Source of the DNA: Acinetobacter schindleri CIP 107287
Lineage (GTDB): Bacteria > Pseudomonadota > Gammaproteobacteria > Pseudomonadales > Moraxellaceae
DNA: 64,000 nt
NCBI RefSeq assembly: GCF_000368625.1
Contig: NZ_KB849576.1
Location: 124,001 to 188,000, forward strand
Direction of reading: 5' to 3'
The number at the start of each line of letters is the position of its first letter. Position 1 is the first letter of the stretch. A program made the translations under genes and the position numbers. The notes under the pieces were generated by a model. The model was not told the DNA's origin. It was given only the letters and a program-made list of their open reading frames with translations, and did not search any database. This document shows, piece after piece, positions 29,407-38,782 of the stretch.

Positions 29407-29687
29407 GGCTCGTCCTTGAATGTTTCATAAAGATAATAAAAAGTTGTGGAAAAGTAACATAAAATTAAAAAGAGTAAATGCTCAGCTTCGATGAAGATTT
29501 GAACTGAGTAGTAATTAAAGTAGAAGAAGTTAGAGTTTTTGTACTAAAAACACGATGTTAAATATGTGAATTAAATAATATTTTAGTGTGATGAATTGGC
29601 TAAAATGACACGTAAATAATTTAAAAGTTAAGTGATGTTTAAATCATCAAATAGTTTACAAGTGTATAAAAATAAATTCATAGCAAT
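29407..29687. other. Upstream region of fadL-like copy 1
   Basis: About 280 very AT-rich bases between the two fadL-like genes. Because copy 2 has its own terminator at 29688-29715, this region should contain a separate promoter for copy 1. No ORF or repeat is seen. Confidence 0.4.
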
Positions 29688-29715
29688 AAAAAAACCACCC
29701 GAAGGCGGTTTTTTT
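29688..29715 (-). terminator. Terminator after fadL-like copy 2
   Basis: A7-CCACC and GGCGG-T7 form a short stem with one mismatch around CGAA, directly after the minus-strand stop at 29731. Confidence 0.82.
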
Positions 29716-29730
29716 ATTAAATTGACTGAA

Positions 29731-31023
29731 TTAGAAACGGTAACCAATTTTTAGACCATAACCCCAAGCATCGTTATCTTCAAAGTCAGCTACATATGAA
29801 TTAGAACCAAAATCGGACGCCGCTTGAGCTTTTGCATCGCCTAACCAGAAGTATTTAACACCACCAGCAATGAAGTAGTTTGATGCAGGACTAAATTGTA
29901 GGCCTAAACCAAGATTCCAATAACCTTCAGTTGGACCTAAAGTAGACACTGGATTACCAGAACCTGAATCCCAGCCTACAGAAACATTACCTGCCCACTG
30001 CTCAGAAAATTTACGGCCTAGACCGACAGTAGCAGAGATTTGGTCATCAGTATAAGAAACGACATCAAAGCCATTTGGATTGTTAGGAGTAGCACCAGCT
30101 GCGCCTAAAGCTCTTGAAACTTGTTCAAACTGTTGTGGACGAATAGAGAATTCTTTCCAGTTCACCCAACGAAGATTAGCAAAGGCAACCGTGTCAGCCA
30201 TTACACCTGTCTGGAAATCAAGATTTACAGATTGAGGAGTAGAAATTTCAGTATTTGTATTTACATTATAAAGTGCAGCAGCAGGGTTTTGCGTTACTAA
30301 AGCTAAAATATCACTACGACCATACTCATTTGTTTTCAAATCATGATCAATTTCAGAACGATAAGTTAGTGATGCTTTTAGAGCAATTTCAGGAATCTGG
30401 TAAGCAATACCTGCTAACCAACCTACAGCACTATCATCGTCCATGTTAGCATTGTATTGACCTAAGGCAGTTGTGCTACCATATGCTAAACCACGTAGTT
30501 GAACATTACCTTCAACTGTCTGGTATACAGCACCACCATAAATATTAAAATTTTCAGTAGGTTGATAACCTACGAGCATAGTAATATTTTCTGATTTAAC
30601 TTCTACTTCTGTGCCTTCTGTTCCGTTATGGAAAACACCACCACCTAAAGGATTTAGATAAGTATCAGTAGAGTAGGTTGCTTTTGCACCAAATGGTTGA
30701 TCGTAAATCAAACCAAATGAAAAATTATCAGTTAACTGAAACTTTAAGGCTGCACTTGGAAAATAGTAGTCATCAGCCATCTCACCCACTGAAGTGCCGC
30801 GGTAAGCAGGAGCTAAAGGTGCAGCCGTTCCACCTGGTGTCCAATTATTTTGAACTTTACCAGATACTGATGGATCTAAAACAGAAATCCCTGCTTCAAA
30901 ATAGTTACCTGGCTGTAAAAATGCTGCGATAGATTGACCAGAACGGTCGATAGCTGCAGCAAATGCGCCTGACATAGGTAATGCTGCTAAAATCATTGCT
31001 GTACTAAGCGCTTTTAATTTCAT
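29731..31023 (-). CDS. OmpP1/FadL-family outer membrane protein, copy 2
   Basis: The 430-residue product has a signal peptide ending near AFA at residue 22 and then AAIDRSGQSIAAFLQPGNYFE, nearly the same opening as copy 1. GLIYDQPFGAKATYS, the LGPTEGYWNLGLGLQFSP block and the C-terminal YGLKIGYRF are shared by the two. Differences lie mainly in surface-loop regions (about residues 60-75 and 235-265), as expected if the two accept different ligands. A strong AAGGGAAGATGAAG site precedes the ATG. Confidence 0.92.
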   Translation of the reverse strand: MKLKALSTAMILAALPMSGAFAAAIDRSGQSIAAFLQPGNYFEAGISVLDPSVSGKVQNNWTPGGTAAPLAPAYRGTSVGEMADDYYFPSAALKFQLTDNFSFGLIYDQPFGAKATYSTDTYLNPLGGGVFHNGTEGTEVEVKSENITMLVGYQPTENFNIYGGAVYQTVEGNVQLRGLAYGSTTALGQYNANMDDDSAVGWLAGIAYQIPEIALKASLTYRSEIDHDLKTNEYGRSDILALVTQNPAAALYNVNTNTEISTPQSVNLDFQTGVMADTVAFANLRWVNWKEFSIRPQQFEQVSRALGAAGATPNNPNGFDVVSYTDDQISATVGLGRKFSEQWAGNVSVGWDSGSGNPVSTLGPTEGYWNLGLGLQFSPASNYFIAGGVKYFWLGDAKAQAASDFGSNSYVADFEDNDAWGYGLKIGYRF

Positions 31024-31371
31024 TCTTCATCTTCCCTTGAGGTACAAATTTGGGTATTTAAAACGTTTTTTCGGTATTAGCTTGATATTGTTTTTGGAGT
31101 CATTCCTATGCCTTCAATGGCTGATTTGTTACTCCATGTGACAAAAATAACACAATATAAAAAAGAGTAAATGCTCTAGTATGAATGAATAGTTCAAAAA
31201 AACATCAAATTAGAGTAAAAATACTAATTGAAAAGTAATGTAAGAATATAAGCTTTTGAAATTTAAAAATTTAATTAAAAATAGCGAGATAGTGAAAAAA
31301 ATGAAAAAAATATAAATATATTGAACTATTGCTTAATTTTTTTGTTAATTAGTTCACATATTTGAAATATG
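31024..31371. other. Upstream region of fadL-like copy 2
   Basis: About 350 very AT-rich bases between fadL-like copy 2 and the tRNA gene. No ORF or hairpin of note is visible; a promoter for the minus-strand porin gene is expected. Confidence 0.4.
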
Positions 31372-31444
31372 TGCGCCCTGCGGGACTCGAACCCACGTCG
31401 GTCGCTTAGGAGGCAACTGCTCTATCCAGTTAAGCTAAGGGCGC
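31372..31444 (-). tRNA. tRNA-Arg, anticodon CCU
   Basis: The reverse complement folds as a complete cloverleaf of 73 bases: acceptor GCGCCCT/AGGGCGC, D arm with GGATAGAGC, anticodon stem GTTGC/GCGAC around CTCCTAA giving anticodon CCT, and T arm GTGGG-TTCGAGT-CCCGC. The CCA end is not encoded. It would read the AGG codon. Confidence 0.95.
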
Positions 31445-31482
31445 AAAACGATCCCTAATCTACTCCAAAAAAGACGAAAAAA

Positions 31483-31510
31483 AAAGTTATTGCCGAAGCA
31501 ATAACTTTAA
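31483..31510 (-). terminator. Terminator after the amino acid permease
   Basis: AAAGTTATTGC and GCAATAACTTT pair perfectly around CGAA, flanked by A and T/A runs, 25 bases past the permease stop on the minus strand. Confidence 0.9.
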
Positions 31511-31534
31511 AAAATAGTCAATTAAAGCGTTTTA

Positions 31535-32887
31535 TCAATTCTTGGTCTGAAGCAGTTTAAACAGGATAAACATGATCACGACCCAAATCGGCAGCATGTA
31601 AACTGATTCTTGGAAGCCCTGAGTCCACATAATGTAAAGAATAGTCGCAATAAAGCCTAATACAAGTACGTTACTTGCTGGAGACCAAAGTGCTGGAAAT
31701 TTGGTTTTTTCTCCAACTTTTTTCATTGCCTGAATAAACTTGAAATGTGTCAGTGAAATCATTGCCCAGTTCAAGACCAAGGCACCTACCACCACATAGA
31801 TCAGATGGCTTAAAGCATCTTCTGGTACAAAGTAGTTCAGCAGTACGCAGCCAAAAATCAAAGCAGCAGAGAAGAGTACTGCAGGAATTGGCGTACCTTG
31901 TTTATTTACTTTCAGGAAGAGCTTCGGTGCATTGCCTTGTTTGGCCAGACCGTAAAGCATGCGGCTATTCGCATACATACCACTGTTATATACAGACAGT
32001 GCAGCAGTTAGAATAATGAAGTTTAGCAGGTGGGCTGCCCAGTCAATACCTAGCTGACTGAAGATCATTACGAATGGACTTTTATCCAGACCGCCGAGTT
32101 CCAACTGATTCCAAGGCACTAATGATAACAAGATGGTCAACGCACCAACATAGAAAATCAGAATACGGAAAACAACCTGGTTAATCGCTTTAGGAATGGT
32201 CTTTTCCGGATTCTCTGCTTCTGCCGCTGCCATACCAATCAGTTCAATCCCGCCAAAGGCGAACATGAGGAAGGCTAGCATGAAGAATAAACCTTCAAAG
32301 CCATTCGGGAAGAAGCCACCTGCGGTCCATAAATTGCTAAAAGATGCAGTAGATGAAGCATCTGCAGTCAGGATCAGGTATAAACCAAAAACAATCATCG
32401 AGATGACCGCAATCACTTTAATAATTGAAAGCCAGAACTCTGATTCACCGTAGAATTTCACATTGCCGAGGTTGACCAGGGTAATCACAATGAAGAAAAA
32501 CAGCACCGATGCCCAGGCAGGAATATGTGGCCACCAGTAGTTAATATATTTTGCGACAGCGGTAAGTTCGGTCATTGCGACCAGGATATACAGAATCCAG
32601 TAGTTCCAGCCCGCGAGGAAACCAGGGAATTTACCCCAATATTTATAAGCAAAATGGCTGAAAGAACCTGCAACAGGTTCATGAACAATCATTTCACCCA
32701 ATTGACGCATAATAAGGAAAGCAATTAAGCCACCAATGGCATAGCCCAGAATAATCGAAGGACCAGCGGATTGGATCACCTGTGCGGAACCTAAGAATAA
32801 GCCTGTGCCAATTGCACCGCCCATGGCGATCAACTGAATATGACGGTTCTTTAAGCCACGCTGAAGTTGTGAAGACTCGTTATTCAA
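31535..32887 (-). CDS. APC-superfamily amino acid permease (AroP/PheP/ProY-like)
   Basis: This 450-residue inner-membrane protein imports an amino acid with protons. It opens with LQRGLKNRHIQLIAMGGAIGTGLFLGS, the signature of the AAT group (AroP, PheP, LysP, ProY), has about 12 helices and the FAFGGIELIGMAAAEAENP block with the conserved glutamate after TM6. The substrate is not certain from sequence; aromatic amino acids or proline are the likeliest. The only in-frame start candidate at the right place is a TTG; no in-frame ATG occurs just upstream. Confidence 0.88.
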   Translation of the reverse strand: MNNESSQLQRGLKNRHIQLIAMGGAIGTGLFLGSAQVIQSAGPSIILGYAIGGLIAFLIMRQLGEMIVHEPVAGSFSHFAYKYWGKFPGFLAGWNYWILYILVAMTELTAVAKYINYWWPHIPAWASVLFFFIVITLVNLGNVKFYGESEFWLSIIKVIAVISMIVFGLYLILTADASSTASFSNLWTAGGFFPNGFEGLFFMLAFLMFAFGGIELIGMAAAEAENPEKTIPKAINQVVFRILIFYVGALTILLSLVPWNQLELGGLDKSPFVMIFSQLGIDWAAHLLNFIILTAALSVYNSGMYANSRMLYGLAKQGNAPKLFLKVNKQGTPIPAVLFSAALIFGCVLLNYFVPEDALSHLIYVVVGALVLNWAMISLTHFKFIQAMKKVGEKTKFPALWSPASNVLVLGFIATILYIMWTQGFQESVYMLPIWVVIMFILFKLLQTKN

Positions 32888-33219
32888 AGTATTCAGCCCG
32901 ACAATGTAAAAATAAGTTGAAAGATTGTAATTGATCAGTCAAAAGAAGCCTAGTAGAAGCCTTGAATGAAAAATTATTATCAGATTAATAAAAAATTATT
33001 ATAAAAATAAATTAAATAAAAGATAAATGAATCAATATATTAATTTTATTGAATCTGATATTCCTCATCGAATACTAAAAAGACAGCCGTTGTATATGTT
33101 GTTTTTTTATACAAAGGTCTTGCAGTCAATTTATCACGATATAAATATACTATACTCAAATTCAACCTCAGTTACATTGCATTTACAAAATAAAGATCAG
33201 ACAAAGGAAGATAATAACG
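32888..33219. other. Divergent promoter region between the permease and prpF
   Basis: About 330 AT-rich bases between two divergent genes. An ORF of 83 codons that runs into prpF is not credible. AAAGGAAGATAA just before 33220 supplies the prpF ribosome-binding site. Confidence 0.45.
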
Positions 33220-34419
33220 ATGAGTTTTGCCCCGCAAATCAAGATTCCAGCTACCTATATGCGTGGCGGTACCAGTAAAGGTGTATTTTTCAAGCTGGAA
33301 GATCTTCCACCTGCAGCACAACAGCCGGGCAAAATCAGAGACCAGTTACTCTTACGTGTGATTGGTAGCCCAGATCCTTATGGCAAGCAGATTGATGGGA
33401 TGGGGGGAGCCAGTTCCAGTACCAGCAAAACGGTCATTCTGTCTAAAAGCCAGCAGCCTGATCATGACGTAGATTATCTGTTTGGACAGGTTGCAATTGA
33501 CCGACATTTTGTCGACTGGAGTGGTAACTGCGGTAACCTGACAGCGGGTGTAGGTTCATTTGCGATTAGTAATGGTCTGGTAGATTCCTCTCGTATTCCG
33601 GAAAACGGCATCTGCACAGTACGGATCTGGCAGGTCAATATTCAGAAAACCATTATTGCCCATGTGCCAATTGTGAATGGGCAGGTACAGGAATTGGGTG
33701 ATTTTGAGCTGGATGGTGTCACCTTTCCAGCGGCTGAAGTTCAGATCGAATTTCTGGACCCTGCCGATGATGATGCCGAGGGTGGAGCTATGTTTCCGAC
33801 AGGTCATTTAGTCGATCAGCTGGTTGTTCCAGAATACGGTACCTTTGAAGCAACTTTGATCAATGCGGGTATTCCGACAATTTTCCTGAAAGCTGAAGAC
33901 CTGGGCTATCAGGGCACAGAGCTACAGGAAGATATTAATAGTGATCCGATAGCGCTCGCTAAATTTGAAACCATTCGTGCTTATGGCGCATTAAAAATGG
34001 GGCTGATTTCAGATATTACTGAAGCAGCTCAACGTCAGCATACGCCGAAAATTGCTTTTGTATCCCAGCCTAAGGCCTATGTATCTTCAGGGGGTAAAGC
34101 GATCACCGAATTAGATACCGATGTATTGGTGCGTGCCTTATCGATGGGTAAGCTGCATCATGCCATGATGGGAACCGTCGCGGTTTCGATTGGCACTGCA
34201 GCTGCGATTCCAGGAACATTGGTAAATCTGGCAGCAGGTGGGGGGGAGCGTGAAGCAGTGCGATTTGGTCATCCATCAGGGACTTTACGCGTTGGGGCAC
34301 AAGCTACTCAGGAAAATGGTGAATGGAAAGTGAAGAAAGCCATCATGAGCCGTAGTGCGCGTGTCTTGATGGAAGGCTGGGTACGTGTGCCTGCAGATGT
34401 GCTAAAAGAACACAAATGA
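33220..34419 (+). CDS. prpF: PrpF-family aconitate/methylaconitate isomerase
   Basis: PrpF isomerises 2-methylaconitate for AcnD in the 2-methylcitrate pathway of propionate breakdown. The 399-residue protein has the family opening IPATYMRGGTSKGVFF with the catalytic lysine, GSPDPYGKQIDGMGG, and DWSGNCGNLTAGVGSFAI with the conserved cysteine. In many genomes prpF sits with prpB, prpC and acnD; here it is alone between a permease and ispA. That leaves open a role on a related tricarboxylic acid. It has a good AAGGAAG site and its own terminator. Confidence 0.9.
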   Translation: MSFAPQIKIPATYMRGGTSKGVFFKLEDLPPAAQQPGKIRDQLLLRVIGSPDPYGKQIDGMGGASSSTSKTVILSKSQQPDHDVDYLFGQVAIDRHFVDWSGNCGNLTAGVGSFAISNGLVDSSRIPENGICTVRIWQVNIQKTIIAHVPIVNGQVQELGDFELDGVTFPAAEVQIEFLDPADDDAEGGAMFPTGHLVDQLVVPEYGTFEATLINAGIPTIFLKAEDLGYQGTELQEDINSDPIALAKFETIRAYGALKMGLISDITEAAQRQHTPKIAFVSQPKAYVSSGGKAITELDTDVLVRALSMGKLHHAMMGTVAVSIGTAAAIPGTLVNLAAGGGEREAVRFGHPSGTLRVGAQATQENGEWKVKKAIMSRSARVLMEGWVRVPADVLKEHK

Positions 34420-34439
34420 TGCCTTGAGCTTTAGTAATA

Positions 34440-34471
34440 TAAAAACCATTGTCCGCGCAATGGTTTTTTTA
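34440..34471 (+). terminator. Terminator after prpF
   Basis: AAAAACCATTG pairs with CAATGGTTTTT around TCCGCG, followed by more T, about 20 bases past the stop. Confidence 0.9.
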
Positions 34472-34665
34472 TATTCAGGTCAGCACCTTTAATACTCTAG
34501 ACAGCTTCTTCTCATTAAAAATGATCTTGACTCTTGATAGAGCAAAATCAGCAGACGATTTCAAGCTGATAATTCAGGATATTTAGAGGTACAATGCAGG
34601 AATAAAGCGGCAAGTTCCTTATTCTTGTCATCGAAAATATATTGAACAACCGATCTGAGGCGAAT

Positions 34666-35574
34666 GTGTCATCTACAACTGAGCTGTCAACCCATGCATT
34701 GACTCAAGCACAACATCGTATTCAACAGGACCTATTGACAGCATTAGATGCTTTTGCCATTACTGAGCCGCTGAAATCGGCTGTACACCATGCAGTGATG
34801 CTGGGTGGAAAACGTGTACGTCCAGCCTTGTGTTATGCCACAGCCGCGCTTAAACCGAATCAGAATACTGCTGCTGTGCGTCGTGCTGCAGTCGCAATCG
34901 AGTTCATTCATTGCTATTCACTAGCTCATGATGATCTGCCTTGTATGGACAATGATTTGCTGCGTCGTGGACAACCAACTTGCCATGTTGCCTTTGGTGA
35001 AGATACCGCGTTGCTTGCTGGCGATATTCTGCAATCCATGGCTTTTGAAATTTTAGGCAGCCGTCTGTTTGATCAGGGCCCTGCAGTTGAGCCAGCAATT
35101 GTATTAAAGCAGATGCAGATTCTGGCGACAGCATCTTCCAGGATGGTCAATGGTCAGGTTTTAGATCTGCAGTCTGAAGGAAAACGAATTGACCAGGAAG
35201 CATTAGAAACCATTCACCGTAATAAGACCGGTGCATTAATCTCAGCAGCCATCATGATGGCTGCGGTGACGATTTTTGAAGGTACGGATCTGGCGATTCC
35301 GAAACTGCGTGAATTTGGGCAGGCCATTGGTCTGGCTTTCCAGGTACAGGATGATATTCTGGATATCATTTCTGATACTGAAGTATTAGGAAAAACGGCA
35401 GGTAAGGATGAACAGGTAGAGAAATCGACTTATCCTGCGCTTATGGGACTCGAGCAGGCAAAACAGTATGCTAAACAGTTGCATGATCAAGCCTTAAATG
35501 CTCTGGCTCACTTCGAAGGTCAGGCTGAAGAATTGACTCAGATTACACAGTTTTTGTTGCATCGTAAAAGTTAA
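34666..35574 (+). CDS. ispA: Farnesyl diphosphate synthase (IspA)
   Basis: IspA condenses isopentenyl diphosphate with dimethylallyl and geranyl diphosphate to make farnesyl diphosphate for quinones and undecaprenyl carriers. The GTG at 34666 sits five bases after GAGG and gives 302 residues (MSSTTELSTHAL); the upstream TTG at 34642 has no such site. Both aspartate-rich motifs are present: DDLPCMDND (first) and DDILD (second), together with GGKRVRPAL. The short spacing of the first motif fits a bacterial farnesyl synthase. Confidence 0.94.
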   Translation: MSSTTELSTHALTQAQHRIQQDLLTALDAFAITEPLKSAVHHAVMLGGKRVRPALCYATAALKPNQNTAAVRRAAVAIEFIHCYSLAHDDLPCMDNDLLRRGQPTCHVAFGEDTALLAGDILQSMAFEILGSRLFDQGPAVEPAIVLKQMQILATASSRMVNGQVLDLQSEGKRIDQEALETIHRNKTGALISAAIMMAAVTIFEGTDLAIPKLREFGQAIGLAFQVQDDILDIISDTEVLGKTAGKDEQVEKSTYPALMGLEQAKQYAKQLHDQALNALAHFEGQAEELTQITQFLLHRKS

Positions 35575-35593
35575 TTTTCATAGGGATGCAGCG

Positions 35594-35630
35594 TATAAAA
35601 AAGAGGACATTCAGTCCTCTTTTTTATTTT
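35594..35630. terminator. Bidirectional terminator between ispA and putP
   Basis: AAAAAAGAGGAC pairs with GTCCTCTTTTTT around ATTCA; it serves ispA and the facing putP. Confidence 0.93.
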
Positions 35631-35638
35631 AGCTCATT

Positions 35639-37129
35639 TTATTTGCTTTCATTGTACAGACGTTCTGCCTGTTCAAAACGGTCAGTAATTTCTTCTGTCG
35701 GCGCTTTGCCCATTAAGCTCACCACAATAATAGTGATCATTGAACAGATGAAACCTGGAATGATTTCGTACAGACCAGTGTCTGCAAACAGGTTTTTCCA
35801 TAGGATCACAACAGTTGCACCCACAATCATACCGGCCAAGGCACCATTCAGGGTCATGCGTTTCCAGAACAGTGACAGGATAATCAATGGACCAAATGCA
35901 GCACCAAAACCAGCCCAAGCATAAGCAACCAGACCAAGCACTTTAGATTCCGGATTACCCGCCATCCAGATCGCAAGCAGGGCAATCAGTAGCACCATCA
36001 AACGACCGACCCAAACCAGTTCTTTCTGAGAAGCATTTTTACGCAGGAAAGATTTATAGAAGTCTTCAGTCAAAGTGCTTGAGCAGACCAGTAACTGACA
36101 GCTGAGTGTACTCATTACCGCAGCCAGAATTGCAGCCAGAACCACACCGGCAATCCATGGATTGAACAGAATTTTAGTCAGCTCCATAAATACGGTTTCA
36201 GGATTGGCATTGACCACACTTGCCAGTTCTGGATGTGCCTGGAAGTAAGCAATACCAAAGAAACCGGCTGCGACCGCACCACCCAGACACAGTATCATCC
36301 ATGTCATGCCAATACGACGTGCATTCGGAATCGATTTCACCGAATCTGCTGCCATGAAACGCACCAGAATATGCGGTTGACCAAAGTAACCCAGACCCCA
36401 AGCCAGTAAGGAAATAATCGCAACAAAGCTCAGATCACCCATGACATTCATGGCTTGTGGACGAGCCGCTTCAAGTGCCAAAGTGATTTGTGACATATCT
36501 GAGAAAGATAAAATAGCCACAATTGGTGTCAGCAACAAAGCAAAGATCATCAGACCCGCCTGAATCGTGTCAGTCCAGCTGACTGCCAGGAATCCACCAA
36601 TGAATACATAACTGATCGTCGCAATCGCGCTAATCCAGAGAGCAGTACTGTATGGCAGCTCAAACATGCTTTCAAACAGACGTGCACCTGCGACCATGCC
36701 TGAAGCGCAGTAAATTGCGAAGAAAATCAGGATCACGAATGCAGAAACCACACGCAGAACTTTTTTCTGGTCGTTAAAGCGGTTCGAGAAATAATCTGGC
36801 AAGGTCAGTGCATTGTGCTGTACTTCAGTATGTACACGTAAACGTCCAGCGACCAGGAGCCAGTTTAGCCAGGCACCGATAATCAGGCCAATCGCAATCC
36901 ACATTTCAGACAGACCTGAAAGATAAATTGCCCCGGGAAGACCCATCAGCAGCCAGCCACTCATATCGGAAGCACCAGCAGAAAGTGCAGTAACAAAACT
37001 ACCTAAACGTCGGCCCCCTAAGATGTAGTCGGAAAAGTTTGTTGTCGCGCGATAAGCCATCAGGCCAATTACGATCATGGCGACAATATAAAATAGAAAG
37101 GTGATTAAGGTTGGATTTAGGGAGCTCAT
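35639..37129 (-). CDS. putP: Sodium/proline symporter (PutP)
   Basis: PutP is an SSSF/SLC5 inner-membrane carrier bringing proline in with sodium. The 496-residue protein shows 13 or so helices, the N-terminal FSDYILGGRRLGSFVTALSAGASDMSG region in which the family places sodium-binding residues, and LVAYAWAGFGAAFGPLIILSLFWKR in the second half. Family length agrees. The catabolic gene putA is not in the window. The short distance to its terminator marks it as a single-gene unit. Confidence 0.94.
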   Translation of the reverse strand: MSSLNPTLITFLFYIVAMIVIGLMAYRATTNFSDYILGGRRLGSFVTALSAGASDMSGWLLMGLPGAIYLSGLSEMWIAIGLIIGAWLNWLLVAGRLRVHTEVQHNALTLPDYFSNRFNDQKKVLRVVSAFVILIFFAIYCASGMVAGARLFESMFELPYSTALWISAIATISYVFIGGFLAVSWTDTIQAGLMIFALLLTPIVAILSFSDMSQITLALEAARPQAMNVMGDLSFVAIISLLAWGLGYFGQPHILVRFMAADSVKSIPNARRIGMTWMILCLGGAVAAGFFGIAYFQAHPELASVVNANPETVFMELTKILFNPWIAGVVLAAILAAVMSTLSCQLLVCSSTLTEDFYKSFLRKNASQKELVWVGRLMVLLIALLAIWMAGNPESKVLGLVAYAWAGFGAAFGPLIILSLFWKRMTLNGALAGMIVGATVVILWKNLFADTGLYEIIPGFICSMITIIVVSLMGKAPTEEITDRFEQAERLYNESK

Positions 37130-37293
37130 ACGGTATCCATTTTTAAGTTGGACAGTAGATCGAAATAAGGATTATGGCAAATGTTATGGGCTTTAATCCG
37201 AAAGCCATGCAACATTAAATCCAGAAGATTTCAAAATAAACGCGAAATTTAACCATAATTTCACAATCTTTGCTGAGATTTTCTTGATTTAAA

Positions 37294-37326
37294 TGAAAAT
37301 AGGCAGTCATTCGACTGCCTATTTGA
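37294..37326 (-). terminator. Terminator after the stomatin/NfeD pair
   Basis: AAATAGGCAGTC (read inward) pairs with GACTGCCTATTT around ATTC, 18 bases past the stop of the minus-strand stomatin gene. Confidence 0.9.
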
Positions 37327-37343
37327 TTCATATTTCTTAACAG

Positions 37344-38198
37344 TTAATTGTTGCGACCCATAACGCCACGAATGGTATTCATAATATCCGCGGGCAAGAC
37401 CACAGTCTTGGCATTTGGAGATTTCGCCATATCTTGCATGGCTTTTACATATTGCTCGCCAAGTAAGTAAGCCACAGGAATTTCTTTATCACCAATCGCC
37501 TGAGTCACCATATCAATAGCACGCTGTGAAGATTCAGCCAATACCACTTGTGCTTCCGCATCACGACGTGAGGCTTCAAGACGACCATCTGCTTCCAGAA
37601 TGGCTGCCTGTTTTTCACCATCGGCTTTGGTTACTGTGGCACGACGTTGACGTTCAGCCGCTGCCTGTTCTTCCATCGCTGCCTGCATGGTATGCGATGG
37701 TTTGATGTCCTGGATTTCTACGGTTTTCAGGGTAATCCCCCAATCTGAAATATCATCAGAAATACTGGCTTTCAAACGTGCCTTAATGTGATCACGAGAC
37801 GACAATGCATCATCCAGATCCATTTCACCGACAATCGAACGCAATGAAGTCTGAACCAGGTTCTGAATCGCCCAAGAATAGTTTTCAATCCCGTACACGG
37901 CTTTTTCAGGTGTAGTCAGATTAATATAAGCTACGGCATTCATCAGCAAGACTGCATTATCACGGGTAATCACTTCCTGAGAAGGAATATCCAGCACGAT
38001 ATCTTTGGTCGTCACCTTATAAGCAACTTCATCGATATAAGGAATCACGAAGTTCAGGCCAGGATTCAGGGTAGAATGGTATTTACCCAGACGCTGTACA
38101 ATCCACTTATAGCCTTGAGGAACAATTCGTACACCTTTGAAGATGGTGACGGCCACAAAGACCAGCAGGGCCAATACAATAATAGAACTTATACTCAT
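37344..38198 (-). CDS. SPFH/Band 7 (stomatin, QmcA-like) membrane protein
   Basis: The 284-residue protein has one N-terminal membrane helix (SIIVLALLVFVAVTIF) and a Band 7 domain: VPQGYKWIVQRLGKYHSTLNPGL, TTPEKAVYGIENYSWAIQNL, and a coiled coil rich in Ala/Glu/Arg (AAMEEQAAAERQRRATVTKADGE). Such proteins form large oligomeric rings in membrane microdomains and often associate with membrane proteases. An AAGGTG site precedes the ATG. It follows an NfeD gene by 23 bases; the pair is a standard co-transcribed module. Confidence 0.94.
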   Translation of the reverse strand: MSISSIIVLALLVFVAVTIFKGVRIVPQGYKWIVQRLGKYHSTLNPGLNFVIPYIDEVAYKVTTKDIVLDIPSQEVITRDNAVLLMNAVAYINLTTPEKAVYGIENYSWAIQNLVQTSLRSIVGEMDLDDALSSRDHIKARLKASISDDISDWGITLKTVEIQDIKPSHTMQAAMEEQAAAERQRRATVTKADGEKQAAILEADGRLEASRRDAEAQVVLAESSQRAIDMVTQAIGDKEIPVAYLLGEQYVKAMQDMAKSPNAKTVVLPADIMNTIRGVMGRNN

Positions 38199-38221
38199 GT
38201 CTTTTTCACCTTTTCCTTTTC

Positions 38222-38683
38222 TTAATTATTGCTATGTGGTTGTACCACCAGGTCATTACCGAGAATATCGACCACACGAACCCGGTCGCCAACTTGTACC
38301 GGACTGAGCGTACGACATTCCCATTCATCTGAACCGAGGACAGGAAGCGGAAAGCGGACTTTGACTTGACCGTGATCCAGATTGATTTGAATCACCATCC
38401 CCACCTGACCAATAGTTGCTTCACGTGACAGTCCGGCTTTGGTCTTATCTGTAGACAGCGGTTTAATAAACTTGAACCAGGCCAGGGTACACAGCACAGA
38501 GAGAACGATCCAGGTCAGCAGCTGCGTTGTCAGTCCCATCATCGGGAACATCCAGTACAGAATACCCACCATAATGGCCCCAATACCAAACCAGAGTGCA
38601 GCAAATGCTGGCAGAATTAACTCTGATAGAATCAGGATAATGCCAAGTACAAACCAGTGCCACGGTTCAAGAACAAATTGCAT
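38222..38683 (-). CDS. NfeD-family membrane protein (YbbJ-like)
   Basis: The 153-residue product has three or four hydrophobic helices in its first 75 residues and a C-terminal OB-fold (VGMVIQINLDHGQVKVRFP, then VGDRVRVVDILGNDLVVQP) characteristic of short NfeD proteins. It lacks the ClpP-like protease domain of long NfeD. It is encoded just upstream of the stomatin gene and is thought to assist or anchor its partner. Confidence 0.92.
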   Translation of the reverse strand: MQFVLEPWHWFVLGIILILSELILPAFAALWFGIGAIMVGILYWMFPMMGLTTQLLTWIVLSVLCTLAWFKFIKPLSTDKTKAGLSREATIGQVGMVIQINLDHGQVKVRFPLPVLGSDEWECRTLSPVQVGDRVRVVDILGNDLVVQPHSNN

Positions 38684-38782
38684 AAATTAACCTATGTAAT
38701 TCAAAATTAAATATTCATCATGATTTTTATCTTCACTTCAATGTAGCAGATGCAGCAGCGGATGAATACCTGCAATCCCGAT

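Noticed and set aside
31372-31444. tRNA-Arg as an integration site
   Set aside because: No integrase, and no duplicated 3' tRNA end was noticed in the flanks; the neighbours look like core genes.
33027-33278. 83-codon plus-strand ORF overlapping prpF
   Set aside because: Overlaps the prpF start and its binding site in another frame; no family resemblance.
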